A program made the translations under genes and the position numbers. The notes beneath the pieces were generated by a model. The model searched no databases. It was given only the letters and a program-made list of their open reading frames with translations, and had not been told where the DNA came from. From Nocardia aobensis NBRC 100429 (GTDB lineage: Bacteria > Actinomycetota > Actinomycetes > Mycobacteriales > Mycobacteriaceae): 64,000 nt of DNA. This document shows, one piece after another, positions 44,856 through 53,750 of this stretch (the first letter of the stretch is position 1; every line of letters starts with the position of its first letter). The DNA lies in contig NZ_BAFQ01000134.1 of the NCBI RefSeq assembly GCF_000308375.1, positions 1-64,000 on the forward strand. Direction: 5' to 3'.

Positions 44856-47651
44856 ATGGCGGCCACACACGCGGTGCCCCAGAGTTCGTCGGCGGGTCCG
44901 CCGGCTCCCGAACCGGCCGAGTGGCACGCCCGCGACGCCGACGCCGTGGTGGCGGCGCTGTCCTCGGACCGGCATACCGGCCTCACCTCCGCCTCGGCCG
45001 AGGAGCGGCGTCAACGCTACGGCCCCAACGAGATAGCCGCCGAACCCGCACCGGCGCCGTGGACCGTCGCGCTGCGCCAGCTCCGCGATCCGATGAACCT
45101 GATGTTGATCGCGGTGGTGGTGGTCAGCGTCGTCATCGGCGAGATTCCGACCGCCGTCGTGGTGGCGGTGCTGGTCGTACTCAACGTGGTGCTCGGCACG
45201 CGGCAGGAACTCGTGGCGCGCGCGAGCGTGGACGCCCTGGCGAAGATGCAGTCGCCGCAGGCGCGGGTGCTGCGCGACGGAGTGCTGATCCAGCTCGACG
45301 CGCTCGAGCTGGTGCCCGGCGATATCGTCCAGCTCGAAGCCGGCGATATCGTCCCCGCCGACGGCCGGCTCGTCACCTCCGCCACTCTGGAAACCCAGGA
45401 GGCGGCGCTCACCGGGGAAAGCGCCCCCGTCGCCAAGGATCCCGGCACCCTCGCCGCTGCGGACGTGCCGCTCGGCGACCGCGCCGACATGGTCTATCAG
45501 AACACCTCGATCACTCGGGGAACCGCGACCATGGTGGTGACCGAAACCGGGATGAACACCGAGATGGGCCGGATCGCGTCCATGCTGTCCGCGGTCGCCC
45601 CGTCGCGGTCACCGCTGCAGCGGGAGCTGGATTCGCTGACGAAACTGCTGGGTGTGATCGCGTGGACGGCGGTGGCGATCATCGTGGTGATCGGCGCGCT
45701 GCGCGGTCAGGATGTGACAGCGGTACTGCTGCTGGGCATTTCGATGGGCGTCTCCGCGATTCCCACCGGGCTGCCGACCTTCGTCCAGGCGATGCTCGCC
45801 TACGGCGCCCGCCGCCTCGCCGACGCCAAGGCCGTGGTCAAGAACCTCACCGATGTCGAGACGCTGGGTGCGACCAGCGCCATCAACTCGGACAAGACCG
45901 GCACCCTGACCATGAACCAGATGACGGTGCGCTCGCTGTTCTTCCACTGCCGGTGGTACGGCGTGACCGGAGAGGGCTACAGCAAGAACGGAACCGTCAC
46001 CGAGGCCGCCGGTGCGGGCGTCCCGGATTTCACCCTGCTCGCCTACGGGCTGTGCCTGGACAGCGATGCCACCGTGGCCGACACCGGGGAGGTGGTCGGC
46101 GATCCGACCGAGGCCGCCCTGGTGGTCCTGGCGGCCAAGCTCGGCATCGACGCTCCGCTCACCCGCCGCGACTACCCGCGCGTCGCCGCGGTGCCCTTCG
46201 ACTCGGCCTACAAATTCATGGCGACCTTCCACCATCTGCGCGTCGACGGTGAGACTCGATTCGTCGAATTGGTCAAGGGCGCACCCGATATGGTCCTGGC
46301 CCGCTGCGCGAGCGCCTACCGCCCGGGCCGCACCGAGGTGCCGATCGACGAGGTGCGCGCCGAGATCACCGCCGCGATGCGCACCATGTCGGAGCAGGGG
46401 CTTCGCGTCCTGGCCTTCGCTGCCCGGATCCTCGACGGTCAGGAGGACGCCGCGCGGGCCGACCCCATGTCGATGGTCGAGGATCTCACCTTCGTCGGCA
46501 TGGCGGGCATCATCGACCCGCTGCGGCCCGAGGCGGTCGAATCGGTGCGCATCGCCCACGAGGCGGGCATCGACGTGCGCATGATCACCGGCGACCACGC
46601 GATCACCGCCGCCGCGATCGGAGCCGAGCTCGGGCTGGGGCCGGGGGCGGTCGGCGGCGCCGAACTGCAAGCCATGACCGACGAGCAACTGGCCGAGGCG
46701 CTGCCGAATCTGCACGTCTTCGGCCGGGTGACCCCACAGGACAAGTTGCGGCTGGCCGGCGTGATGCAACGTGCCGGCGCGGTGGTGGCGATGACCGGTG
46801 ACGCGGTCAACGATGCCGCCGCGTTGAAGAAGGCCGATATCGGCGTCGCGATGGGTTCGGGCAGCGAGGTCACCAAACAGGCGGGCAAGATGGTGCTCAC
46901 CGACGACAACTTCGGGACCTTGATCACCGCGATCCGCCTGGGCCGCAGCATCTACGACAAGATCGTGTCCTACATCCGGTACCAGATGTCGAAACTGTTC
47001 TCCCTGGTCCTGCTGTTCCTGGTGGCCAGCATCTTCGACATCAACCACGGCGTCGCGCTGACCCCGCTGATGGTGCTGTTCCAGCACTTCTTCATCACGC
47101 TGTTCCCGGTCGCGGTCATCATGACCGATCCCCCGCCACCGAATCTGATGAACAAACCGCCCCGCGATCCGGCGATGCCGATCGCCAACCGGACCGCGTT
47201 CACGCAGTGGCTGATCTACGGTGTGCTGCAGTTCGCGGTCGCCCTCGCCGCCATGCTGCTGGCGCCCGGCGAGATGAGCACGGACACCGCCTCGGTGCCG
47301 ATGACGACGACCTTCGTGGTGTTGTCGCTGGGGTCGGTCCTCGCCGGGCTGGCGATGCGTCGCGACCCCGAATCCGGTTTCACCGCACCGATTCTCGGCG
47401 CCCTGAAGATTCTGTCGATACCGGTCGTGGTCACCGTTCTGGCCGTGCAGCTGGGCTTCCTGCAGGACCTGCTGATGACGACCTCGCTGACGGGCGGGCA
47501 GTGGCTGGCCTGTCTCGGCTGGTCGCTGCTGATCCCGCTCGCCGTCGAGGCGGAGAAGGCGCTGCGGCGCCGCCACATTCGCCGCAGTACACCGCCGGAG
47601 CCGTTGAACGCTGCGGTCGCGGTGGCGCCGCTGCGAGCCCGGACCTACTGA
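44856..47651 (+). CDS. Cation-transporting P-type ATPase (P2-like)
   Basis: A 931-residue ion pump. Cytoplasmic motifs are complete: LTGES (actuator), SDKTGTLTMNQ with the phosphorylated Asp near 346, KGAPD, and the hinge TGDAVNDAAALKKADIGVAMG. It has an N-terminal cation-ATPase domain and about ten helices. In helix M4 the motif is IPTGLP (302-307) instead of the IPEGLP of calcium pumps, so the ion-binding Glu is replaced by Thr and the ion may differ. The ATG has a GAAAGGA site. Between small stress-like genes and a lipid kinase. Confidence 0.9.
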   Translation: MAATHAVPQSSSAGPPAPEPAEWHARDADAVVAALSSDRHTGLTSASAEERRQRYGPNEIAAEPAPAPWTVALRQLRDPMNLMLIAVVVVSVVIGEIPTAVVVAVLVVLNVVLGTRQELVARASVDALAKMQSPQARVLRDGVLIQLDALELVPGDIVQLEAGDIVPADGRLVTSATLETQEAALTGESAPVAKDPGTLAAADVPLGDRADMVYQNTSITRGTATMVVTETGMNTEMGRIASMLSAVAPSRSPLQRELDSLTKLLGVIAWTAVAIIVVIGALRGQDVTAVLLLGISMGVSAIPTGLPTFVQAMLAYGARRLADAKAVVKNLTDVETLGATSAINSDKTGTLTMNQMTVRSLFFHCRWYGVTGEGYSKNGTVTEAAGAGVPDFTLLAYGLCLDSDATVADTGEVVGDPTEAALVVLAAKLGIDAPLTRRDYPRVAAVPFDSAYKFMATFHHLRVDGETRFVELVKGAPDMVLARCASAYRPGRTEVPIDEVRAEITAAMRTMSEQGLRVLAFAARILDGQEDAARADPMSMVEDLTFVGMAGIIDPLRPEAVESVRIAHEAGIDVRMITGDHAITAAAIGAELGLGPGAVGGAELQAMTDEQLAEALPNLHVFGRVTPQDKLRLAGVMQRAGAVVAMTGDAVNDAAALKKADIGVAMGSGSEVTKQAGKMVLTDDNFGTLITAIRLGRSIYDKIVSYIRYQMSKLFSLVLLFLVASIFDINHGVALTPLMVLFQHFFITLFPVAVIMTDPPPPNLMNKPPRDPAMPIANRTAFTQWLIYGVLQFAVALAAMLLAPGEMSTDTASVPMTTTFVVLSLGSVLAGLAMRRDPESGFTAPILGALKILSIPVVVTVLAVQLGFLQDLLMTTSLTGGQWLACLGWSLLIPLAVEAEKALRRRHIRRSTPPEPLNAAVAVAPLRARTY

Positions 47652-47781
47652 GGCCGGTCGTCGCGCGATCGCCCCGATCCCGTCGAATGGGTGGTCGTCG
47701 CCGAGGCGATCACCGGCCTGGACCCTTCCGGCACCGATCCGGCCGCCCGGCCGGCACCTGAACTCCGGGACGAGGCACGCC

Positions 47782-49164
47782 ATGGATCACACCCCCGACC
47801 GGCCGGATACCCACCGTGCAGCGACCGGCACCGCGAACGGTCGTCACGACCTGCGCGGCCGAACCCGCTGGGCGCGAACGGCATTCGCCTGCGCCGCGGT
47901 GACGGTCGTGGTACCGGTGGTGTTCGCCGGACTCCTGGGTACTCTCGTGGTGCTGATCGTCGGCGCCGGCGGCATGGTGGTGACCGTGGCGGCGCTGTAC
48001 TGGTTCGTGAGCGCGCGCGGCGTCCTGCGCTGGGTGTCGGCGGCGGTGGCGGTCGCGACGCCGATCGTGGTGCTCGTGATGTTCGTGCGCGCCGGCCTGC
48101 TGTGGGTGGTATTGCTGACGGGCGCGGCAGCCCTGGCCGCCGTGGTGTCCGCCCACCGTGCGCTGCGCCCCCTCGTCACGCACACAACCGCGGTCGAATA
48201 CGCCGCACCGCCACCGCGGCGACCGTTCCTGATCATGAATCCGCGATCCGGCGGCGGGAAGGTCGCGAAATTCGATCTGCGGCGCCGGGCCGAGGAACTC
48301 GGCGCGGAGGTCGTCCTGCTGGAGGGCAGCGTCGATGTGGCCGCCCTGGCCCGCGAGGCCGTCGAACGCGGCGCGGATCTGCTGGGCGTCGCGGGCGGCG
48401 ACGGAACCCAAGCCCTCGTGGCGGATGTCGCGGCCGCGCACGACCTGCCGTTCCTGGTGCTCAGCGCGGGCACCCGCAACCATTTCGCGCTGGACCTCGG
48501 GCTCGGCGGCGCCGATCCGGCGACCGGGCTCGACGCCTTACGCGACGGTGTGGAGATGCGCGTCGACCTGGGCCGCGTCAACGGCCGACCGTTCGTCAAC
48601 AACGCCTCGTTCGGCGTCTACGCCGAAATCGTGCGCAGCCCCGCCTACCGCGACGACAAGACCGCGACCGTCCTGCGCCTGCTCCCCGATCTGCTCGCCG
48701 GCCACAGCGGGACCCGGCTGATCGCTCATATCGGCGCCACCACGGTGATCGGCCCGCAAGCGGTGCTGGTGAGCAACAACCCCTACGGCACCAGCGATCT
48801 CGCCGGGCTGAGCCGCCGCGACCGCCTCGACCGCGGCGTGCTCGGGGCGGTCACGGTCTCGGTCTCCGATACCCGCGCGGCCGTGGGTCTGATCCGCCGC
48901 ACGCACAGCCGCGGCCTGACGCAGCAGACCGCGTCCGCGGTCGTCGTCGAGGCCGGTGGCGCATCGATCCCCGTGGGCGTCGACGGAGAATCGCTACTGC
49001 TCGACACACCGGTGCGATGCGTCGTCGAACCGGGCGCCCTGCGCGTGCGTGTGCCGCGTAATCGCCCCGGAATACGCCCAGCCGCACCGGCTCTGGATTG
49101 GATGCGCCTGCGCGATCTGGCGATCGGCCGCGCGCACGCCGGATTCGCTACGGGAACAGCTTGA
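47782..49164 (+). CDS. Diacylglycerol/lipid kinase with N-terminal membrane domain
   Basis: A 460-residue protein with about three or four hydrophobic helices (residues 33-125) followed by a DAGK catalytic domain. The nucleotide-binding motifs NPRSGGGK (153-160) and GGDGT (205-209) are present, with SAGTRNHFALDLGL and VDLGRVNGRPFVNNASFGVY after them. It probably phosphorylates a membrane lipid. The gene follows the P-type ATPase by 130 bp and its last 17 bases overlap the 3' end of rip1 on the other strand. Confidence 0.86.
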   Translation: MDHTPDRPDTHRAATGTANGRHDLRGRTRWARTAFACAAVTVVVPVVFAGLLGTLVVLIVGAGGMVVTVAALYWFVSARGVLRWVSAAVAVATPIVVLVMFVRAGLLWVVLLTGAAALAAVVSAHRALRPLVTHTTAVEYAAPPPRRPFLIMNPRSGGGKVAKFDLRRRAEELGAEVVLLEGSVDVAALAREAVERGADLLGVAGGDGTQALVADVAAAHDLPFLVLSAGTRNHFALDLGLGGADPATGLDALRDGVEMRVDLGRVNGRPFVNNASFGVYAEIVRSPAYRDDKTATVLRLLPDLLAGHSGTRLIAHIGATTVIGPQAVLVSNNPYGTSDLAGLSRRDRLDRGVLGAVTVSVSDTRAAVGLIRRTHSRGLTQQTASAVVVEAGGASIPVGVDGESLLLDTPVRCVVEPGALRVRVPRNRPGIRPAAPALDWMRLRDLAIGRAHAGFATGTA

Positions 49165-50371
49165 TCGGGTTCACGATGTCGGCGACCAGGGTGAGGATCA
49201 TGTACGCACCGCCGATCACCACCACGATGTAGGTGGCTGGTAGCAGCTTCATGTAGTCGACCGGAGCGCCGTTGGGCAGCCCTCTCCGGTTACGCCACAT
49301 GTTGCGCAGTTTCTCGTAGATCACTACCGCGATGTGGCCGCCGTCCAGCGGCAGCAGCGGCAGCAGGTTGAACGCGCCTAGGAAGAAGTTCAGGCTGGCC
49401 AGCACCAGCACAAACATGTTCCAGTATCCGTGTTCGGCCGTCTCACCGCCGATCTTGCTGGCGCCGTAAACACTGACCGGAGTGTCGGCATCGCGCTGAC
49501 CACCGGTCACGGCGTGCCAGAGACTGACCACTTTGCTCGGCATCTGCGCGAGCGAAGCGAAGGTACGGCCGAACATGTCGCCGGTGAAGGCCGCTGACGC
49601 CGGAACCGCCGCGATGAGGTTGTACTTCACCGGGCTGTACACATCCTGTGCCACACCGACTTTGCTCACGTACACCGGCGTGGTGACTCGCTCGGAACTG
49701 TCCGTGGACTTCAGCGGATAGGTCGCCACACGCTCCGGGGTCACCGGAATCTGCAGCGTCTGATCGTCGCGCTTGACCGTGTAGACGACCGGGCCGTTCG
49801 CCTTCTCGGTGATCGAGCGGAAGTCGTCCCAGGTCTTGACGGGCTTGCCGTCGATCGCGGTCACCAGGTCGCCGCGCTGCAGTCCGGCGCGTTCGGCCGG
49901 GCCGGGGCCGGTGCACTTCTGCGTCGACCCGTCGGGGTTCTGCGCGGGCACACAACCGGCCGGGTAGATCTGGGTGGCCGGCGGCGAATCCAGCCGCGGC
50001 AGCCCCCAGGCCACCGCGAGGAGCATGATCAGCAGGAAGCCGAGGATGAAGTTCATCGCGATGCCGCCGAACATCACCACCAGGCGCTTCCAGGTGGCCT
50101 GCCGGTACATCGCGCGATGCAGGTCCTCGGGTGGTACCTCGTCCAGCGCGGTCATGCCCGCGATATCGCAGAAACCGCCCAGCGGCAGCGCCTTGAGGCC
50201 GTATTCGGTCTCACCGCGGCGGAAGGAGAACACCTTCGGCCCGAAGCCGACGAAGTAGCGGCGCACCTGCATGCCGGTGGCCTGCGCCGCCCACATGTGG
50301 CCACATTCGTGTAGCGCCACCGATACCGTGATGCCGAGGGCGAACAGCACGAATCCGATCGCGAAGCCCAT
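49148..50371 (-). CDS. rip1: Site-2 intramembrane protease Rip1 (M50)
   Basis: A 407-residue zinc metalloprotease that cuts transmembrane anti-sigma factors. The metal site HECGH (21-25) lies in the first helix, the second motif NLLPLLPLDGGHI in a later helix, and a PDZ domain lies between (GDLVTAIDGKPVKTWDDF). The ATG at 50371 has an AGGAGGG site about eleven bases upstream. It follows dxr by 21 bp, the same order as Rv2870c-Rv2869c, so the two are cotranscribed. Confidence 0.95.
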   Translation of the reverse strand: MGFAIGFVLFALGITVSVALHECGHMWAAQATGMQVRRYFVGFGPKVFSFRRGETEYGLKALPLGGFCDIAGMTALDEVPPEDLHRAMYRQATWKRLVVMFGGIAMNFILGFLLIMLLAVAWGLPRLDSPPATQIYPAGCVPAQNPDGSTQKCTGPGPAERAGLQRGDLVTAIDGKPVKTWDDFRSITEKANGPVVYTVKRDDQTLQIPVTPERVATYPLKSTDSSERVTTPVYVSKVGVAQDVYSPVKYNLIAAVPASAAFTGDMFGRTFASLAQMPSKVVSLWHAVTGGQRDADTPVSVYGASKIGGETAEHGYWNMFVLVLASLNFFLGAFNLLPLLPLDGGHIAVVIYEKLRNMWRNRRGLPNGAPVDYMKLLPATYIVVVIGGAYMILTLVADIVNPIKLFP

Positions 50372-50392
50372 GCGGTATGGAACCCTCCTGAA

Positions 50393-51532
50393 TCAGTTGC
50401 TCACGAGCGTGCGCGCACGCTGTCGCGCCCACGCATCCGCCGCGAGCACCTCGTCCAAGGTACTGGGTTCCGCGGCCCAGCGGTCGGCCGACTCGACCAC
50501 CCGCGCGACCGTGCGCACGATATCCGGGAATCGGAGCGCACCGTCGAGGAACGCCTGCACCGCGATCTCGTTGGCCGCGTTGTAGACCGCGGTCACGCTG
50601 CCGCCGGCCTTACCCGCCGCGCGAGCCAGTTCGACCGCGGGGAAGACCTCGGTGTCGACCGGTTCGAATTCCCAGGTGAACGCGGTGCCGAAGTCGATCG
50701 GGGCGAGGGTGCCGGGGACCCGGTCCGGCCAGCCCAGCGCCAGCGCGATCGGCAGTTTCATATCCGGCGGGCTGGCCTGGGCGAGGGTGGAGCCGTCGGT
50801 GAAGGTCGCCATCGAGTGCACGATCGACTGCGGATGCACCGTGACGTCGATCTTGTCGTAGTCGATGCCGAACAGCATGTGCGCCTCGATCAGTTCGAGG
50901 CCCTTGTTCACCAGCGTGGCCGAATTGAGGGTGTTCATCAGACCCATCGACCAGGTGGGATGGGCCTTGGCCTCCTCGGGGCGCACCGATTCCAGCATCT
51001 GCGCGGTCCAGCCCCGGAACGGGCCGCCGGAGGCGGTGAGCACCAGCCGCGCGACCTCGTCGGCGCGCCCGCCGCGCAGACATTGCGCCATCGCGGAGTG
51101 TTCGGAGTCGACCGGGACGATCTGCCCGGGAGTGGCGGCCCGCGTCACCAGGCTGCCGCCCGCGACCAGCGATTCCTTGTTGGCCAGTGCCAGGCGCCGC
51201 CCCGATTCCAGGGTCGCGAGCGTCGGCCGCAGCCCCAGCGCGCCGACCAGGGCGTTGAGCACCACGTCGGCGTCGGTGCGGCGAACGAGTTCGGTCGCCG
51301 CGTCCGGACCGGCCAGGGCCACACCGAGTTTCGCGGCCGCGGCCGGATCGGCGACGGCCACGTTGTCGGTGCCGGTGGCGCGGATCTGCTCGGCCAGCAG
51401 GTCGGTATTGCCGCCGCGCGCGGCCAGTCCGACCACCTGGAATCGGTCCGGATTGGCGGCGACGACCTCCAATGCCTGGGTGCCGATGGAGCCGGTGCTG
51501 CCCAGCAGCAGAACTTTCACGATGTCGGACAC
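50393..51532 (-). CDS. dxr: 1-Deoxy-D-xylulose 5-phosphate reductoisomerase
   Basis: The second MEP-pathway step, and the target of fosmidomycin. The 379-residue protein has the NADPH-binding [17 protein letters not shown], the metal-binding [12 protein letters not shown] and the [10 protein letters not shown] loop of the family (here [12 protein letters not shown]). I chose GTG 51532 (VSDIVKV), which lies six bases after a GACAAT box; GTG 51547 would add five residues. It is cotranscribed with rip1. Confidence 0.95.
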   Translation of the reverse strand: MSDIVKVLLLGSTGSIGTQALEVVAANPDRFQVVGLAARGGNTDLLAEQIRATGTDNVAVADPAAAAKLGVALAGPDAATELVRRTDADVVLNALVGALGLRPTLATLESGRRLALANKESLVAGGSLVTRAATPGQIVPVDSEHSAMAQCLRGGRADEVARLVLTASGGPFRGWTAQMLESVRPEEAKAHPTWSMGLMNTLNSATLVNKGLELIEAHMLFGIDYDKIDVTVHPQSIVHSMATFTDGSTLAQASPPDMKLPIALALGWPDRVPGTLAPIDFGTAFTWEFEPVDTEVFPAVELARAAGKAGGSVTAVYNAANEIAVQAFLDGALRFPDIVRTVARVVESADRWAAEPSTLDEVLAADAWARQRARTLVSN

Positions 51533-51694
51533 GCACTCATTGTCCACGGTGAATCGCCGCGGACGTCACCCCGCTGGCTACGACGGCCGGTCGTATGCAA
51601 ACATATTCTCGACAGACACCTTCACGACCTGCGGACCTCACGGCGTACTCCGCGCCCGCGAGCCGCAGCGCACACGGAAATGATGGGAGCGAAC

Positions 51695-51979
51695 GTGGCC
51701 GCCACGGAACTGGAACCCGCCAAGAGCGCCGGCGTCGTCACCAAGGTCGATCCCGCCGAGGTTCCCTCCGCCGCCTGGGGCTGGAGTGGTGAATCGCGGC
51801 GCACCTTCCGTATCGCCGGATGGGTCGTCGTCGTGATCCTGCTGGCCATGCTGTTCGAGAACCAGCAGGGCCACACCTCCGGCACCGGTTACACCGGATA
51901 CATCTTCCTGATCGGTTTCGCCGTCGCGCTGGCGGCCGTGCTGATCCGTGATTCGATCATCCAGCGCAAGCCGCGCTGA
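51695..51979 (+). CDS. DUF2631 small membrane protein
   Basis: A 94-residue protein with two transmembrane helices (about 45-62 and 73-88) and a short periplasmic loop rich in Gly and Thr (NQQGHTSGTGYTG). It resembles the actinobacterial DUF2631 family. The N-terminus is soluble, with AAWGWSGESRR before helix 1. I chose GTG 51695, which has GGGAG five bases upstream, over the ATGs at 51680 and 51683. It is divergent from dxr. Function unknown. Confidence 0.75.
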   Translation: MAATELEPAKSAGVVTKVDPAEVPSAAWGWSGESRRTFRIAGWVVVVILLAMLFENQQGHTSGTGYTGYIFLIGFAVALAAVLIRDSIIQRKPR

Positions 51980-52007
51980 ATCCGCTTCGCGCACAGCCTG
52001 TTTCGAC

Positions 52008-52036
52008 CGGCCGCTGAGGTTCCGCCTCAGCGGCCG
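52008..52036. terminator. Bidirectional terminator
   Basis: Perfect 12-bp inverted repeat (CGGCCGCTGAGG and CCTCAGCGGCCG) with loop TTCCG, between the convergent DUF2631 and LysR-like genes. The stop codon of the LysR-like gene lies inside the right arm. Confidence 0.75.
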
Positions 52037-52761
52037 CGTCGTTTCCGGGGGCCGCCGGCCTTACCCGCCCGCCCCGGTTTCGCCGTGCCACCCCGGCGCG
52101 CGGCCGGTTTCGCACCGCTCTCGCCCCGGCTCCTACCGCGCTGTGCCGCACCGCCTTCGGCGCGCGTGCCGGACTCCTGGCGCCCGCGCCGATCCCGTTC
52201 ACCGGTGGTCCGGGAACTGCGTGCGGTGCGCCCCCGCACGACACCGATGAATTCCTCGGCGAGTTCGACCGCGTCCTCGATCGGCCAGGACAGGGCGATC
52301 TGCGTCGGATCGACATCGGTGAGCGGACGATAGATCAGGTCGCGGCGATGATGCAGCCGCGCGAGCGACTGCGGCACCACCGCCGCCCCGCCGACCGCGG
52401 CCACCAACTCGACGGTGTCGCCCACGGCGTCGAGATCGGTCGCGTCCTGCATCCGCTCGCCGTCCAGATCGGCCAGGCTCACCTCGTCGAACAGCCCGAT
52501 CGGATGATCCTTGGGCACCACCGCCACGGCGACCTCGTGGTAGAGCGGAATCGCGTGCAGCCCTTCGCGTTCGATCGGCAACCGGACGAAGCACATGTCG
52601 ACCCGTCCCTGCGCCAGGGCCTCGCGCTGCTGGGCCTGCGGCACCGCGATCACGTCGAGCGGGACGTCGGGGAAGCGTTCGGCCCACACCCGCGCCCACT
52701 TGGCGACGGTGACGCCCGGGACGTAGCCGATGCGCAGCGCGGTGGGAGCAGACTCGGTCAT
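52027..52761 (-). CDS. LysR substrate-binding domain protein without HTH
   Basis: A 244-residue protein consisting of a LysR-type effector domain: LRIGYVPGVTVAKWARVWAE at the start, then VDMCFVRLPIEREGLHAIPL and VAVAVVPKDHPIGLFDEVSL. There is no DNA-binding HTH in front; the start codon directly precedes the effector domain. The C-terminal 60 residues are very basic and low-complexity, ending GGPRKRRGR, and could bind nucleic acid. It is related to a group of actinobacterial HTH-less LysR-like proteins. Role unknown. Confidence 0.78.
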   Translation of the reverse strand: MTESAPTALRIGYVPGVTVAKWARVWAERFPDVPLDVIAVPQAQQREALAQGRVDMCFVRLPIEREGLHAIPLYHEVAVAVVPKDHPIGLFDEVSLADLDGERMQDATDLDAVGDTVELVAAVGGAAVVPQSLARLHHRRDLIYRPLTDVDPTQIALSWPIEDAVELAEEFIGVVRGRTARSSRTTGERDRRGRQESGTRAEGGAAQRGRSRGESGAKPAARRGGTAKPGRAGKAGGPRKRRGR

Positions 52762-52955
52762 GCGGCCAGCGTATGGCACCGGGCGGGGCGGCCCGGCATC
52801 CGCCGCGAACCACAGCGGTCCGGTACGCGATCGAGGTGACACGGAGGTCGACGGCAGTGGTCGAAACCGTGCCCGCCGGGCGAACACGGTAGAAATGATC
52901 GCAGTACGTTTCCCATCCTCCCCCGGCGTCCCGGGCAGACCAGATCGGATATGCG

Positions 52956-53603
52956 TTGACGACCCCCTCCCCGGCCCCGATGGCATCCGGCGGCCCCGGA
53001 TTCGATCGGCCGCTGTTCACCACCATCACCGATTTCGCCGACCACACCCGGTGGCTCAACGACACGATGCTGTGGTTGACCGATGCCGGCCTGGCGGTGT
53101 TCGCGGTGCTGATGGTGATCGGCTGGTGGCAGGCCCGCCGCCGCGACGACCGGTCGATGGCGCTGGCGCTGCTGGCTCCGGTGAGCGTGGTGATCGCCTA
53201 TCTGGTCGCCGAGGTGGTGAAGGTGATCGTCGCCGAACCGCGCCCGTGCCGGGGCGTGCCCACCGCCTACATCATCGAGACGTGCCCGGTGCCGAGCGAC
53301 TATTCGTTCCCCAGCGGCCACACCACCACCGCCGCGGCGACCGTCGCGGCGCTGTATCTGCTGAATCGGCGGCTGGGCTGGATCACAGCGGTGTTCGCGG
53401 TCGTCCTGGCCTTCAGCCGGGTCTACGTCGGCGGTCATTACCCGCACGACGTCGTGGCCTCGGCGATCCTGGCCATTCCGGTCGCCGCGGCCGTCAGTCT
53501 GCTGCTGGCCCGCCCGGCCACCGCGATGGTGACGCGGATGCGGTCCTCCGCACTGGCGCCGCTGGTCGCCGACACCGGAAGTACGCCGGTATCGCGGGTG
53601 TGA
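52956..53603 (+). CDS. PAP2-family membrane phosphatase
   Basis: A 215-residue membrane phosphatase with six helices. All three PAP2 motifs are present: KVIVAEPRP, FPSGHTTTA and SRVYVGGHYPHD, with the catalytic His in the last. Such enzymes dephosphorylate undecaprenyl diphosphate or other lipid phosphates. TTG 52956 gives the longest form; ATG 52980 is an alternative. It lies upstream of the crcB leader on the same strand. Confidence 0.88.
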   Translation: MTTPSPAPMASGGPGFDRPLFTTITDFADHTRWLNDTMLWLTDAGLAVFAVLMVIGWWQARRRDDRSMALALLAPVSVVIAYLVAEVVKVIVAEPRPCRGVPTAYIIETCPVPSDYSFPSGHTTTAAATVAALYLLNRRLGWITAVFAVVLAFSRVYVGGHYPHDVVASAILAIPVAAAVSLLLARPATAMVTRMRSSALAPLVADTGSTPVSRV

Positions 53604-53623
53604 GCGAGTCCGCCCGGGTTCGC

Positions 53624-53629
53624 TATTCT
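53624..53629 (+). promoter_or_regulatory. -10 box of the crcB operon
   Basis: TATTCT, placed so that transcription would begin at about 53635-53637, directly before the structured leader. No strong -35 box is visible. Confidence 0.5.
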
Positions 53630-53638
53630 GTCCGACGT

Positions 53639-53750
53639 GGCGGTGGGGCTCGCCACTTCGGCGCAGCGGCCGGAGCAACCGTGATCGGACGATCGCCAAC
53701 AGTCCCTACTCGAGGTACCGCCATGTTCGTGTTCGAGTAGGAGTCCGTCG
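53639..53750 (+). ncRNA. Fluoride-riboswitch-like leader of crcB
   Basis: The leader can form the crcB-motif fold. A first hairpin GGCG-GUGGGGCU-CGCC (53639-53654) has a loop whose GGGGCU can pair with AGUCCC (53701-53706) to make the pseudoknot, and that strand is followed by the conserved UAC. Between them is a second stem (GGCG 53660-53663 with CGCC 53694-53697). The consensus A and U that form a long-range pair are both changed, to G and C. Downstream, CCUACUCGA (53705-53713) pairs with UCGAGUAGG (53733-53741) and would hide the ribosome site UAGGAG before the TTG of crcB. Confidence 0.5.
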
